Assembly: GCA_037447655.1 (NCBI GenBank)
Contig: JBBHKE010002720.1
Span: 147,397 to 211,396, forward strand
Source of the DNA: Zygnema cylindricum
Lineage: Eukaryota > Streptophyta > Zygnematophyceae > Zygnematales > Zygnemataceae
Direction: 5' to 3'
Length of the DNA stretch: 64,000 nucleotides
Position numbers and translations under genes: made by a program
The notes under the pieces: generated by a model
Seen by the model: the letters and a program-made list of their open reading frames with translations, nothing else
The model's database searches: none
What the model was told of the DNA's origin: nothing
In this document: piece after piece, positions 22,501 to 33,255 of the stretch
Position numbering within the stretch: the stretch's first letter is position 1
Layout of the letters: the number at the start of each line of letters is the position of its first letter

Positions 22501-22942
22501 AGACCTCCTCCTCAAAACTAGCAGTAAAGACTTCTTCCCTACTACTAGTAAAAAAACCCTTATCATCTAATACAGATGTACAGATGAGGTTTTTGTTCAG
22601 CTACGGAATAAACAATACATTGGAGAATGTTACTATAGATGTCTTTCCTTCTACTAACACTTTCAAATCTAGCGATCCTACAAGAGTTGTGGTGACTATC
22701 CTCCCATCCCCGTACTCTATCTCAAAGGTGGGAATATTTCTTATCTTAGTGAACAGGTACTTATCCTTACCCATCTGCATGGAGGCACCTAAATCTATAA
22801 TCCATCCTGCTTCACCATTCAATCCACCATAAGCATATTTCTTCCTTGGTGGAATTTCGACCTCGTTTTTCGCCTCCAACTCCTCATCCAAAAGGAGCTC
22901 ATTGTCCTCGTCCTCGGATTCCGCCTCATGTACCTGTGTCAC
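19598..22942 (-). pseudogene. pol: pol of H (protease to RNase H)
   Basis: Protease (22601-22942) has D-L-G-A-S at the active site instead of D-S-G-A-S. Integrase (21611-22471) keeps MMWHKRLGHVNLDKL, CSGCAQGKTHRLPFP, HTDIWGP, TSDNGGEYTS and EQNVVVERLNRT (the conserved GVAER is altered). RT opens at 20978-21379 with CKWVFKLKLNPDNTIE, and the catalytic YVDDLLVLSKS is at about 20560-20590. RNase H lies in 19961-20248 (NCTRPDLAAAVGVLSRSL, SDASYCDAPMRR) and 19709-19936 (MEAEYMASCSAVKEL, DNQAAIAISANPKHHFK). The pieces lie in different frames with stops between them. Confidence 0.9.
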
Positions 22943-23951
22943 AAGGGCCTTTTTTTTTCCTCTCGAGATTCCACCTGTCTACCCCTCCTTTAACCGAAGC
23001 TCAGTTAGCTTAGTGCACTCCGCCATATAGTGCCCAGGTTTCTTACAAAAATGACATAAACCTTTGGGAGCCCTTGGTCTGAACTCGTCGGTCTGATTTT
23101 TCTGCTCCCTCCCCCCATAAATTCAAACCGTTCTTCGAGAACCCTTGTTCCTCCAATCGGTCGTAGCTGCCAAGGCTTGCTCACTCTTTCCTCCCCTTCG
23201 GATCTGAATCATATTCTCCCAAACAAGAATCATACCTACCACTGAGTTCCATATCCACCTTGAGTCGGCAAGTTTTGCACACGGTTGACTATGTTCTCAA
23301 ACTCATCGGGTAACTTCATCAATAAATAGTTAACCTTTTCTTTTACACTAAAATCTTTTTCAGCACTCTCTAGCTCCATGAAGAGTGTAGCAAGCTCATT
23401 GCAAAAATCCTACATCTTCCCCCCTTTGTATACATATTCCTTAACTTTCTGATCAGCCAACTGTTGTTGCTAAATCTCACCACTTCGGTACATCTCTATG
23501 AGAGCCATCCACAGATCGGATGCCCTTTCTACTGGCAAATGAGGACATGCAAGTCCTTGAGTAAGATGGCGTAGGATGAAGTGCTTTGCCGCCATATATT
23601 GAAGTCCCATGTTTTAGTATCATTCTCTTCGTTCCTCGAAATAGGTGACATGAATGTTGAACTAGTTTCTATGGGTGTGATCGTCTCCTTCTCCGCTCAT
23701 TTGTGCACCACCTCTCCTTCCTTTGTCTCCTCCATTGAAGATGGACCTGCTTTCTTTGTGAATCTACTTCCTTCAAACCCTAGAGGGATTCCAAGACTTA
23801 ATGGACACCCCAATTGTCCACTCACTATCCCCCAAAACCTTTTTTCGCATAGAGCTTCTATCATCATACTTTCCCAGTGTATGAAGCCAGTTCCATTAAA
23901 GATGGGTACCATAGAGGGTGGGCCCAAAACCTGAAACTCTGAGACCTCCAT
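22943..23951 (-). pseudogene. gag: gag of H
   Basis: The open frame 23697-23951 starts at the ATG inside the 5' LTR and reads MEVSEFQVLGPPSMVPIFNG, crossing the primer site without a stop. The ATG found in the primer site of A1 is TTG (Leu) in H, so in this copy the LTR ATG is the only start. Downstream, the nucleocapsid region around 23030-23080 encodes a CHFCKKPGHYMAEC-type knuckle. Several stops lie between. The N-terminal IFNG...YWESMMI block is the usual opening of copia Gag. Confidence 0.85.
23917..23931 (-). promoter_or_regulatory. primer binding site of H (half tRNA-iMet type)
   Basis: The minus strand reads GGTTTTGGGCCCACC directly after the LTR. It differs from the A1 site by a single base and lies within the gag frame. 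Confidence 0.75.
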
Positions 23952-24993
23952 ATGTCCTCAGAGTGGACAGCGTCCAAGAAGCCTCTAAGATAACCTTGAC
24001 CCCTTCGTGTTTCAGCAAAAAAAAACTGCCACCCTGGCATACAATAACTCTGACCAACTTCATCCCTATGAAGGCAAGACTCCCTTGAGTCGATAGCAAA
24101 AAGAATCTCTGAATTTGCTCCCCTGAGCAATAAGTTATGGAGGGTCAAAGTTGACCTTTTGTACAGAAGCTCTTTGGGAGAGAGGGTCCTATCTACCAAT
24201 TTTTCCTAAGTCCTATCTCTCTCACAAAACTCTATCTACTGATGTACGGACCAATTATATTACTCCTCCGTACACAAAAGTACAGCTGCCGGTGTACTTT
24301 CTATATGAATAGTGTATGACATGTCTGAAATATCGACACGTGGTATATCCGGATACGTCCCTTAATCCCTGGAGATGCCGCGATCCAATGTCTTACTTCC
24401 ACGTGTCATCCGATGTGGCGATGACCACCTACCGCCGAGATCCTCTTCTGCGATCTCGGCATTCATTTCGGCCGTCCGATTAACTGCATATTTAATCGTA
24501 GCCGTAATAAATACCTGCGCGGTATTTGTTTCGCTATCGAAACAAATGCGCGGTACTTGTTCCTTGTCTGTTCCTTTAATCCGTACTTTTACATAACTGG
24601 ATCTATGTATCCCGTACGCAGTTGTAGTTAAATGATTTATCCAACGTAATTATATATAAATAATTATCAAATCTTGTACTATGTATCGTTGGATTTAGAC
24701 TTAACGGTTAAGACTACTGGCTACCGACAATATCACATTCCGTCGGTACCAGGATCAAATCATGGTTCTAACGCCAATCATTTTAAAAAATAAACTGGTA
24801 AATAAACTAATATCGTTCTTGTAAATCTCTGGATAGCCTAGACAGCCATGGCTCTAGCTTCCACTCCAACTTCCCAGTGACTGTGACAAGTGTGGGAGTT
24901 GGAGAGAGAAGTTAGAGATAGACTGCCTTAGCTTCTTTCTGTATTTTAATTTAGACCTAGAAAATACTTAAAAATGATCCATTAATTTCTACA
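23932..24993 (-). repeat. 5' LTR of H (1062 bp)
   Basis: On the plus strand it runs from TGAAACTCTGAG to TTTCTACA. It carries the hairpin TTCAT-AGGG-ATGAA (24059-24072), where A1 has TTCAC-AGGG-GTGAA, a compensated base-pair change. It also has GACTC-AAGG-GAGTC (24078-24091). Confidence 0.88.
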
Positions 24994-25314
24994 ACTTCGT
25001 TGATACGTAGTCAGCTGTCGACCACCAATGAGAAATTCTCACTTTATCGACGAACCAGCAACGACCTTATGTCGTCGTTAAGCCAGGAAAGATGATTATC
25101 AAACACAATGGCGATGTCAGCAAAACCAAATGTATGACTTAAAGTCGACTTCACATACTTCGATGAAAAAAGGGGAGAGAAATATTAAATTCACACTTGT
25201 ATGATAAATTAAAAAAAACAACAAAACATTGTGGTACCCAATGTAGGCTGAGGGCTATATCGGGATGCCTCTCCTTCAAATAAAGGCCACAAAATTGACC
25301 CTAGTCATCTCCTA

Positions 25315-25518
25315 TCAACGTCCCGAAATGCCAGCAAGCTCTTGAGTTAGATTATTAATTAAGCGACGAACCGTTATCATCGCTATTTCTTGAGCCTCCA
25401 AACAGCGATTGAGATTTTGAAATTCATTCCTCAATTGTTCTACTTCTGATGGTGGAGAGGGCTCATCAACATGTGGGACCCTCGGAATTTCCTTAAGATA
25501 CATACGCCTCACTTGCAC
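25315..25518 (-). CDS. short coiled-coil-like frame, possibly the 3' end of the preceding ORF
   Basis: The 67-codon frame encodes EVEQLRNEFQNLNRCLEAQEIA followed by VRRLINNLTQELAGISGR, with heptad-like Leu/Ile spacing typical of a coiled coil. It lies downstream of the acidic ORF on the same strand and could be its C-terminal part after frameshifts. I cannot assign a family. Confidence 0.25.
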   Translation of the reverse strand: MQVRRMYLKEIPRVPHVDEPSPPSEVEQLRNEFQNLNRCLEAQEIAMITVRRLINNLTQELAGISGR

Positions 25519-25826
25519 ATTTTAGAAGAGTTGTAAGACCGCACTTTGAGCATCTCAAAATATGTTTAGCTCCGGAGTACGAATTGCACGACGTAGAATG
25601 GTAAATAACCATGGGTCCCAAGGATAATAATGTCATATTAATTCTGGGACATCTATTTCGAACAAATCGGTCGACATATAATACATGTGAAACGTTCATC
25701 ATTAGGCTGAAAATGCCTAATGTATTGGAAATTTGACGTATGGTTGGATGATGCGATATACATCCATGTTGGATGGGCAAAGACATCGGGAGGGATGTCG
25801 AGAATTTATGGGACGAGGTTAAACCA

Positions 25827-26729
25827 TCAGTCAATAGGTTGAGCCTCCTCGTAACGCCAATTGTCCGGCCTATCCTCGAACAGGATGTAATGGACAACCG
25901 TTGGTGGGAAGCCATCCATGGCCTCATCTCCGACTGGAGGCGAGAAAAACCAATCGGGTTCTTCCTCTCGAATAACCACATCATGCTCGGCTGGAATTTG
26001 AGGTCTTTGTACCACCACGAGAGCTCTATCACGATTCGGTGATGGTGAAAAAGCGACAACCTCATCTTTGTCTCCATATTCTTCCTCCATGCGTCTCTCC
26101 GAGCTCTGCAAAGATTGTTGGTCCGAGGTTGAGAGATCGTCGTCGTATTTCGTGACCAGAATGTCCGACGATTCGGTTTCTTTCGGTTCTTCCTCTTCTT
26201 CAGTGGGCTCTTTCCCTTCCTCTATAGGCTCGTCCGACGCAGTTCTTGAGGGTTTATATTCTTCGTCTACCTCCTTACCCTCTTCTACTTCGCGGACACC
26301 TTCTTCGTCTGCTCTAATCCCTTCATTGAGTAACTCCCCCTCCGGCACACTTCCCCTTACTACCCTCTCCGTACCCGTCCCTTCCCTCACCACCGCCTTT
26401 ATTGCCTCCATCTCATCTAATTCAGCACCTGATTCCTCCCCCTCCCTCAAAACCAGCTCCATTCTAGCCCTTTCCCTACAACCCGTTTCCAATTCCACCC
26501 TATTCCCAACACTCCTCCGGTTACATCCCTTTCCCTCTCCAAGTTCTCCCCTATAGGTATGTGATCCCCCATGTTGACCGCCGTTGGACATGGATGATAT
26601 CGCTGACGAATGGCAATGCCAAGTCGCTTGAATGGTTGTCGGCCGCCCTCCATTGAAAAACAAATCTTGGTTAACAAGATAAAAGCAAAAACACAATCGA
26701 CGGAGACAAAAAAACCCTAAAACACACAC
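25827..26729 (-). CDS. unrecognised acidic ORF (300 codons), possibly a gene or transposon remnant
   Basis: I do not recognise this product. The first ATG opens a hydrophobic stretch that reads like non-coding sequence. A more likely start is the internal MSNGGQHGGSHTYRG at about 26595. The middle, about residues 90-190, is dominated by Glu, Asp and Lys (EEEEEPKETESSD) and looks disordered. The end has aromatic and proline residues (EPDWFFSPPVGDEAMDG, DNWRYEEAQPID). The stop at 25827 may be premature, because another frame continues with protein-like sequence (HPTWMYIASSN, CIICRPIC) over about 25690-25790. No membrane segment or known catalytic motif is visible. It may be a decayed host gene or a transposon protein. 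Confidence 0.3.
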   Translation of the reverse strand: MCVLGFFCLRRLCFCFYLVNQDLFFNGGRPTTIQATWHCHSSAISSMSNGGQHGGSHTYRGELGEGKGCNRRSVGNRVELETGCRERARMELVLREGEESGAELDEMEAIKAVVREGTGTERVVRGSVPEGELLNEGIRADEEGVREVEEGKEVDEEYKPSRTASDEPIEEGKEPTEEEEEPKETESSDILVTKYDDDLSTSDQQSLQSSERRMEEEYGDKDEVVAFSPSPNRDRALVVVQRPQIPAEHDVVIREEEPDWFFSPPVGDEAMDGFPPTVVHYILFEDRPDNWRYEEAQPID

Positions 26730-27195
26730 TTTTACTCTGGCTTTTACTCAGCTTGTCCAACTGTAAACGTACTCCACTGTTCACAATTGGAAAATTAAAC
26801 CGTTGGTCCTACAATTTATAACCCGACATTCAAGCAACGACATAATAACGTCGAGCATTCGACTGTATTTAAGTTTCTCAATAGTCAATCTACGAAACAG
26901 CGTCGTTGTTCGCGAATTCAATTCGAGAATACCAACGTTGGATTGTTTGAACTGATATCGTTGGTGGTTTAGTCAAAACAACGAACCACTGTTGTCCGTA
27001 ATTCGCACTTTCGACCTAACGAGCTATCCTCATCCATTCAATTATTTTGTTGAACCCATTATTAAAGCGACAACATGATGTTGCCGCATAGACCGCGACA
27101 AGACACGTCATCGCTAGTATGTTGTCGCCATAAAGAAATCGCAAGACACTTCGAAAATAATACTAAAAAACAACAAAACAATGCATAGTAGTCGA

Positions 27196-27223
27196 CTCTC
27201 TCCTTCTCTCTCTCTCTCTCTCT
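27196..27223. repeat. CT microsatellite
   Basis: The tract is mainly CT dinucleotides, with an interruption CCTT near its left end. Confidence 0.85.
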
Positions 27224-29712
27224 AATGGAGAGTTAGTGAGTTGTCAGTGTATAGTTTGAGAGAGAAAGGCGACGTTCCAAAATAATACTGTACAAATAAT
27301 TTAAAAGCACAACAAAATTAAAATATAACTACGCATTGTGAACGGGAATAATAACACAAAAGGAAGGAGGAAACGAAATCATTTAATAAATGGGAGAACG
27401 TTTGGTTGAAATGGCTTACTTGTATTGTACACTCCGGTAAAATGCTCGAGAAACTTCCTTATGGTCCTTGGAATGAGTTCAACTGAGCTGTTATTTTCAC
27501 AGTCCTTCAACATCCACTGTATTACTTGCATCCGAGTTGCCTTAGTCAACACGTGTTGAACTTTACAGTGGGAGACACGTCCTCTGGTATTGGCTGAGGA
27601 CGGAAAAAACCCTTCCACAATGGCCGCCTATCAACGTTTCGATTTTTGCCTCACTCTCTTCCTCGTTCGGAAATGTGTTTTCCTCATCCTTCCTTTCATT
27701 TTCCTTATCTTGTTCAACCTGAGAGTTATGGGGATTGTTGTTGTTATTACCCGAGTTGGCACCCCAAATTCTATTAAGGGTCCACATACTCTCAAACACT
27801 TAAAAAAAAAAAAGTAGGAGCAGCTGAAAAGGAAGAAAGTGGTAACCCAAGCAAATGAGGAAGAAGTAGCGATATTTTTGTTCCCATTATCACAAATACA
27901 TATATATAATACACGAGCTGCAAGTGAAAGTGAATTTTTGGTGTAATAATGGCGGGATTTGGCATTTTGAATTTTTTGTTCAAAATTCAAATTTTGATCT
28001 TTAGCATTTTTTTGAATTTAAAAAAAATTCAAAACGTAGGATCATGAAAAAGTTTTTCAGATTGCCAAAATATTTCAAAACTTAAGCCGTCGATATAATG
28101 TTGATAGCGCCATGGAAACGCCTCTAACTTACATGTTGTATGGCAAAAAGATGATGGGAAAAAATGCGGCGTCGTAACCTTGGCAATCGGTTGTTCTAAC
28201 GTCATCTATGAAACGCGACCAACTTTATGAATGCGTGGATGGTAAACATGCCACGTGTTTTCGGCAACGGCCAATGATAATCTTACAACGGCGCTTGATC
28301 AGCTTTCGTCGTTGAATTACCTCCAATTCGAATTAACATGTATCCTAATAAGAGGTTTTTTTTCGTTTTACGTTCAATTAGAATTAATAGTGATACTAAA
28401 AAGAGGTTTGTTTGACATTTGATCTAAGTAAACGCATCCTTATTAGACTTATGTCTCAATATTACAATGCATTAATTGTAATAAAGCATCCCACGTGACA
28501 CCTTATTAAAGTTAAGGGTCCTTATTTAACGTCACACAACGTTCGTTCACCCCGCGAACGACAAGGAAATTAAAATCAATCACAGAGTTCAATGTACGTT
28601 ATGTGAAACGAAACGTAAACATACAATACCTTCCGTTTATAGTTTCATTGATTGTACAAAACTTATTTGAATTGAATAAACATATTAAAATTGTACGGTT
28701 ACGTTGCATTATAACGTAACTGCGTTTAACAACCAGATGCATGGAATCGACTGTATGACGTGACAACGTACGTTTCGCCCTATGTTGTCATTGCACCTTT
28801 TTTACCGTTATCAATTCACCGCGTGCGAATCATTCGCTTATTAGAATCATGAATGGACTTAAATGAAAGTACATAAACCTGTACGTTTCGACGGTTTTTA
28901 TCCGTACCTCTTTTAGTGTATAATTATGAACGGCGTAATTATTGTATATTCGCAAACCCAAAATAGAATTATGGATATTTACAATAGAAGGACTCGATGT
29001 CGTACGGATTGTCATAATTTGTACTTCCACCTATTTTAACGAATATGTAATGACGGCGGACTATGAATACCTAAATCAACGTTATGGAGAAATTACAATT
29101 AAACATTTTTTTGAAAATGGGATTGATACACAAATTAGAATCCATGACACTAAGGGTACGTCCCCATGTAATCGGTACTTTGGTAAAGTATTTTGGACTG
29201 TAGTGAAGATTCCCCGTACTACTTTGAAGAGCGTCCCAATGTGCGAAAATGAAATCGGAACTTTGACATGTGACTTTTGTAGATGCAGGTACAGCTTGTG
29301 ACGATTGAAGCCGACTACGAAACTTCCGACGATTGGTGACGCCAACAAAACCAACGATAGTGGTAGACGTCTAGATTTTTGTGAAATTGTAGATGTTAAG
29401 GGTTTGGTGAAATTGTGACGTCACGCTCACTTGTGACAACGTCGACGTCACTGATTTAAGAAACTTTATGCCATGGTTTCTCGATTTCATTTTTTCTACT
29501 TTTCTCATTCGACTTGCCATTAAAAAAAAACCTAAAAATTGTCAAAACAAATATTTTTCAAAGATCTTTCATTTTATACCAATATTGTCGTGTCTCGTTC
29601 TAAAAAGTGTGAGTTAAAAGCGATAGTGTGAGAGGGAGAGGGGAGAGGCGACGACGGCGAAAAATCATCCAAAGGACCCATGAATGAAAGTGGAGGTCCG
29701 GACAGCTCTACT

Positions 29713-29938
29713 TTTAGTAAATTAGTAACTTAACTTATTTAATACTGTAAATCAACTAATCTACTACCCGTAAATCTCAGGAAAGCATAGGCAACCATGG
29801 CTCTAGCTTCATCTCCGACTTTCAGTGACTACAACAAGTGTGGGAGTTGAAGAGAGAAGATAGAGGCAGACTCCCTTGGCTTCTTTTCTGTATTTTATTT
29901 TAGATATAGAAAATACTAAACTCACCATCAATTTCTAC
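29713..29938 (-). repeat. A/H-type LTR remnant, 226 bp
   Basis: The sequence CCATGGCTCTAGCTTC...CAGTGACTACAACAAGTGTGGGAGTTG...ATCAATTTCTACA matches the right end of the H LTR on the plus strand. The element end TTTCTACA falls at 29938. The left part is missing and no polypurine tract follows, so it is a truncated LTR. Confidence 0.75.
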
Positions 29939-30602
29939 ACATTACAACAGCCACCCAGAATAAGCTTTTGGTGGCCTTTGGGGATAGCCACACGCGATGC
30001 CACGTGGCGCCATTTAATTTGATATCGGAGAAGATGGGAGGAGGAACCATGGCTCTCGATTTGGCAGATGTCACCTTGTGGACCATGTCGTACAATGGCC
30101 GTACAATAACTACATTGCCCATCGTTCCTTCTTGTACTAAATAGTGTTCCTATTGGACAAGGGTTTAGTAGAAGGTAGTCGTGAATAGGCAGACCAAGAC
30201 TTAGTGATATTTAGGTACCTTTCTCTAAGAGAGCTTCTAACCATAAAGGTCATCTTTAACTTAATGCTCCGGGGAGCAAATTCAATGATTCTTTTTGCTG
30301 CGGACTCAAGGATTCTAGTCTACACAGCGGTGTAGTCGGTCAGAGTTTTTGTCTGCTAGGGTGGCTGCATTTCTAAGGGAAAGTCAAAGTGGGTGAATGT
30401 GTCCAAAACACATATCCTAACTTTGAATTCTGTGGTGAAACTGAGCACACAGAAAGTCTTATTTCACAGGGGTGAAGTTATAATGGGGTTCTGATCGTCA
30501 AGGGGTCAATCATTTTGGTTTATATCAAGTTTGAGTCGACACTATTTAGATTAGCTTTTGGATCTTCGATTTCTGTGTGACAATGGAGCCCATAGAATTT
30601 CA
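29939..30602 (+). repeat. diverged LTR remnant in plus orientation
   Basis: It contains the LTR order seen in D1 and A1: ACATTGCC/GTACAATGGCCGTACA, CTAAGAGAGCTTCT, GCTCCGGGGAGC, CAATGATTCTTTTTGCTGCGGACTC, and TGTCTGCTAGGGTGGC. It ends ATGGAGCCCATAGAATTTCA, the equivalent of the 20-base gag-start end of the other LTRs. The left end is cut where it meets the opposite-facing remnant. The right end joins the 18S fragment. Confidence 0.65.
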
Positions 30603-30987
30603 ATTTGATGGTACCTTACTACTCAGATAACCGTAGTAATTATAGAGCTAATACGAGCACAGAATCCTGACCATAAAGAACTGACCCTTTTATTAGATAA
30701 AAGGCGAATGCGAGCTTGCCCAGTATTGCAGTGAATCATAATAACTCCACGAATCGCATGTCCTTGCGCGGGCGATTTTCCATTCAAATATCTACCCTAT
30801 CAACTTTCGATGGTACGTTAGAGGCTTACCATAGTGGTAACAGGTGACCAAGAATTAGGGTTCGATTCTGGAGAGGGAGCTTGAGAAAAGGCTACCACAT
30901 CGAAAAAAGGCAGCAGGAGTGCAAATTACCCAATCTTGACACAAGAAAGTAGTGCAATATATAACAATACTAGCCTCTAAGGGTCTA
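30603..30987 (+). pseudogene. 18S rRNA gene fragment (degenerate)
   Basis: The stretch follows the 5' domain of nuclear small-subunit rRNA in order: ACTCAGATAACCGTAGTAAT, TAGAGCTAATACG, TTTATTAGATAAAAGG, CCCTATCAACTTTCGATGGT, GAATTAGGGTTCGATTC, GGAGAGGGAGC, CGGCTACCACATC-like, GGCAGCAG and GCAAATTACCCAATC. Substitutions and small deletions are scattered through it. It covers roughly 385 nt of a gene of about 1.8 kb and ends where LTR C2 was inserted. It is a dispersed pseudogene, not an rDNA unit. Confidence 0.92.
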
Positions 30988-32224
30988 TGTAACAGTAATA
31001 AAGGATATAAATTGTTCATAAAGAGGTTTTTAGGTGTTATGATTATTGAATACTAAATTTGGTAGATATCTGCGAAAGAATCATGCTATTTGGAGTTATA
31101 TTATAAAAGTTATAGCGATGGGTGTATTTAGGTGACAGTGTGGGGTCTAAATAACAAGTGGGTATCATTGAAACGGGTCAAGGGTCAAATTAGTACCGAA
31201 ATTTCGCGTGTACGTTTCATAAAGTTCTAATGAAAGGTTTAGTATACACAGTGGTTCGTTTCGTACAAATTTTTGTACGAAACGTCACTTTTACTTAAGG
31301 AAATTTCGTAGGAAGTTTCGCGTGCGAAATTTGTAACGCACGATCGTGCGAAGTAGCGTTTCATTTGGCGCGCACTTTTGCACGTAAATGTGACGTAGTG
31401 AAACGTAACGTTTGATTCGTTAGTAAAGTGCTAAGTAGTTAGTAAGAGATTTCGCACGTTTTTTAATTAGTCAGTGTGAGTCCTTGCTGATCAATGATTC
31501 GCCCAATTAAAAGCCATCTTAAACAGAGCTTTGACTTTGGCCTGGCTAGACTAGGGCGATGATGGATAAATAGTGAAGTGTAAGAGTGTTTTAGAAGTTA
31601 AGAGATAGAATTAGTAAGAGTGGAGATTAGTGGAAAACACTTTAATAAGAACGGTTGAGCCACAGGGCAAGAGAGCAAGCTAATGTTATGTGGATAGATG
31701 CTTCTTCTAATTTAAAGTTTATCCTTATATGAGTGTTGTCCAATGTGGATGTGTATTTTCCAATGTGTGGAATGTGTGGTTGAAATGTGATGTAGTAATG
31801 GGATTTTCTGAGAGGTTAGAAATCTTATTACATATGGTATCAGAGCTTGGTTAAAAGCCTAAGAGAAGCTTGCTCACCCGAAAATCAACTGCCGTGATCG
31901 GTGAGGGTGCTCTGACTCGGGTTGGTGGAACCACAATGTGAGTGGTATGGGATTCGAGGGAAACTAAGTGACCACACTGCCAGCGGCCACTGGTTAGATG
32001 TGGGGCGTGTTAAGGTCCTCTGGAATAAGGCGGGGTGGGGAGTGTAGCCACCGCTGAAGCTCACTCCAATTACCTAGAGGCCAAACAAACTTGCTTTCTC
32101 TTAGCAATGATTCATGTGTAGAGGGAGGGCTTGAAGCCATGAAAGGTGAGGATGTGAGGATTAGAGAGTAAAAGATCCTGATGTAGTGGGAAGAATTCGG
32201 GAAGCTCCACAAGAAGGGTAGATC
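30988..32224 (+). mobile_element. 5' end of copia element C2 (LTR, primer site, leader)
   Basis: The LTR (30988-31832) starts TGTAACAGTAA and ends TTATTACA. It is followed after TA by a primer site and about 380 bp of leader without coding domains. The leader includes AATTCGGGAAGCTCCACA...GGTAGATCATG (about 32188-32225), which resembles D1 at 400-430 just before its protease. The element is cut at about 32224, where B sequence begins. Its target lay inside the 18S fragment. Confidence 0.75.
31835..31846 (+). promoter_or_regulatory. primer binding site of C2 (3' end of tRNA-iMet)
   Basis: TGGTATCAGAGC is the standard plant copia primer site, complementary to the 3' terminus of initiator tRNA-Met. 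It lies 2 bp after the LTR end. This contrasts with the anticodon-region site of families A, G and H. Confidence 0.9.
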
Positions 32225-33252
32225 ATGTTGTTCTACAACCACCGTTGCATGAGGAGGACCAGCAATAGTAGTGGAAGTAGACATGAAAAACAACAGAAAC
32301 TATCAAAGTACCTAATCAACAGCCAACTTTGAACTGACACAAAATATGACTCGCATAGCCAATATGCCTCAAATTTGCCACAGTGATAAAAAATAGAGTA
32401 AACTGACAATTTCCAAAATTGCAGCCCAAATAACTTGGTAAACCATAAAATATGTTGTCTGGAAGTTTCCCAAAAATCGCCCTTAGAAAGTCATATTCTC
32501 AATACTGGATACTATAAAATTGGCTAAGTCCTAAGTAATATACTCACAGTGTGTATCAATTGATCTATAATAGTTTAGGGAACCGTTACTACGGTTATTA
32601 TCCTAACTAATGACAAAGCATCCTACCTGTACATCACTGTAACTGAAAACCCTAATTATAACTTTCTAAAAACCTGATTAATGGAACACTATTTTTTATT
32701 ACACTAAACTACAAAACAATGTTATTCAGATATTTCAAGATATTCAACCGTACACAAAACGTTCCAACCGTACACAAAACGTTCCAAATGCTTAGTCAGC
32801 GATAGTCGCTAAAGTCCAGCCGAATGTGGTCGTGTAGTACGAAGCACCTGAGTGCTTCGTCACTTATGGTCCCACGCGAATCACGCTTGTGGTCCCTCGT
32901 GAATCACGCTTGTGGTCCTAAGTGAATCGCGTCCGTTGGAACAAATTCAATCGACGATGGTACCGTCGAATTGTACCATTTATTTCTAGAATTCTCGGTT
33001 TAGATCCCAATCGTCCGATCCAGTGAATCAAATCGTCAACTGCGTGACGCGTGTGGCTGACTGTCGACGCCACTCAGAAAAATCTGCATACGTTCTTTTG
33101 CCGACACGTGTCCCTGTAAAAGTACAATACATTCTATTGTATTTTTTGCTACTACAATGCTAATTAAGCTTATTATTACAGTAGACTAATTAGAAAATTA
33201 TTCTAAGTTATTTTTACCCCTATTTACTGCAAATAAAGATTTATAAATTACA
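32225..33252 (-). repeat. 3' LTR/leader of B plus 65 bp of a second gag start
   Basis: The block 32290-33252 is homologous to 42115-43073 over its length, with scattered differences. Beyond it, 32225-32289 matches the gag start at 42050-42114 (complement of ACAACAGGTT... to the ATG of MSTSTT). A 3' LTR should not be followed by gag, so this is the edge of a second copy sharing this LTR. Confidence 0.75.
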
Positions 33253-33255
33253 ACA

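Larger units (their letters stand above)
18538..24993 (-). mobile_element. full-length decayed copia element H
   Basis: Two LTRs (18538-19584 and 23932-24993) enclose a minus-strand gag-pol closely related to family A. The polypurine tract is intact at 19585-19597 (reverse complement AAAATAAGGGGAG). The flanking pentamers are AAGTT on the left and ACTTC on the right, so no target duplication is seen. Many stops and frameshifts, plus visible LTR divergence, indicate an old insertion. Confidence 0.9.
24994..29712. other. non-retroelement region without recognised genes
   Basis: 4.7 kb with no copia sequence. It contains an acidic unrecognised ORF (25827-26729, minus), a coiled-coil-like short frame (25315-25518, minus), a CT microsatellite (27196-27223) and many short AACGAC/GTCGTT-type palindromic motifs (25030-25080, 26830-26990 and 27065-27140). 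Such motifs occur in subterminal regions of some plant CACTA transposons, but no CACTA ends were found. 27700-29700 is AT-rich with short frames on both strands that I cannot support as genes. Confidence 0.5.

Noticed and set aside
27563-27817. Asn/Glu-rich 78-codon frame and its opposite-strand counterpart
   Set aside because: Low-complexity sequence with no start context or homology that I can support.
28942-29354. Overlapping 119- and 90-codon frames on opposite strands
   Set aside because: They are mutually exclusive, without recognisable domains, in AT-rich sequence.
31835-31846. TGGTATCAGAGC as part of a tRNA gene
   Set aside because: It is the complement of a tRNA 3' end placed 2 bp after an LTR, so it is a primer site.
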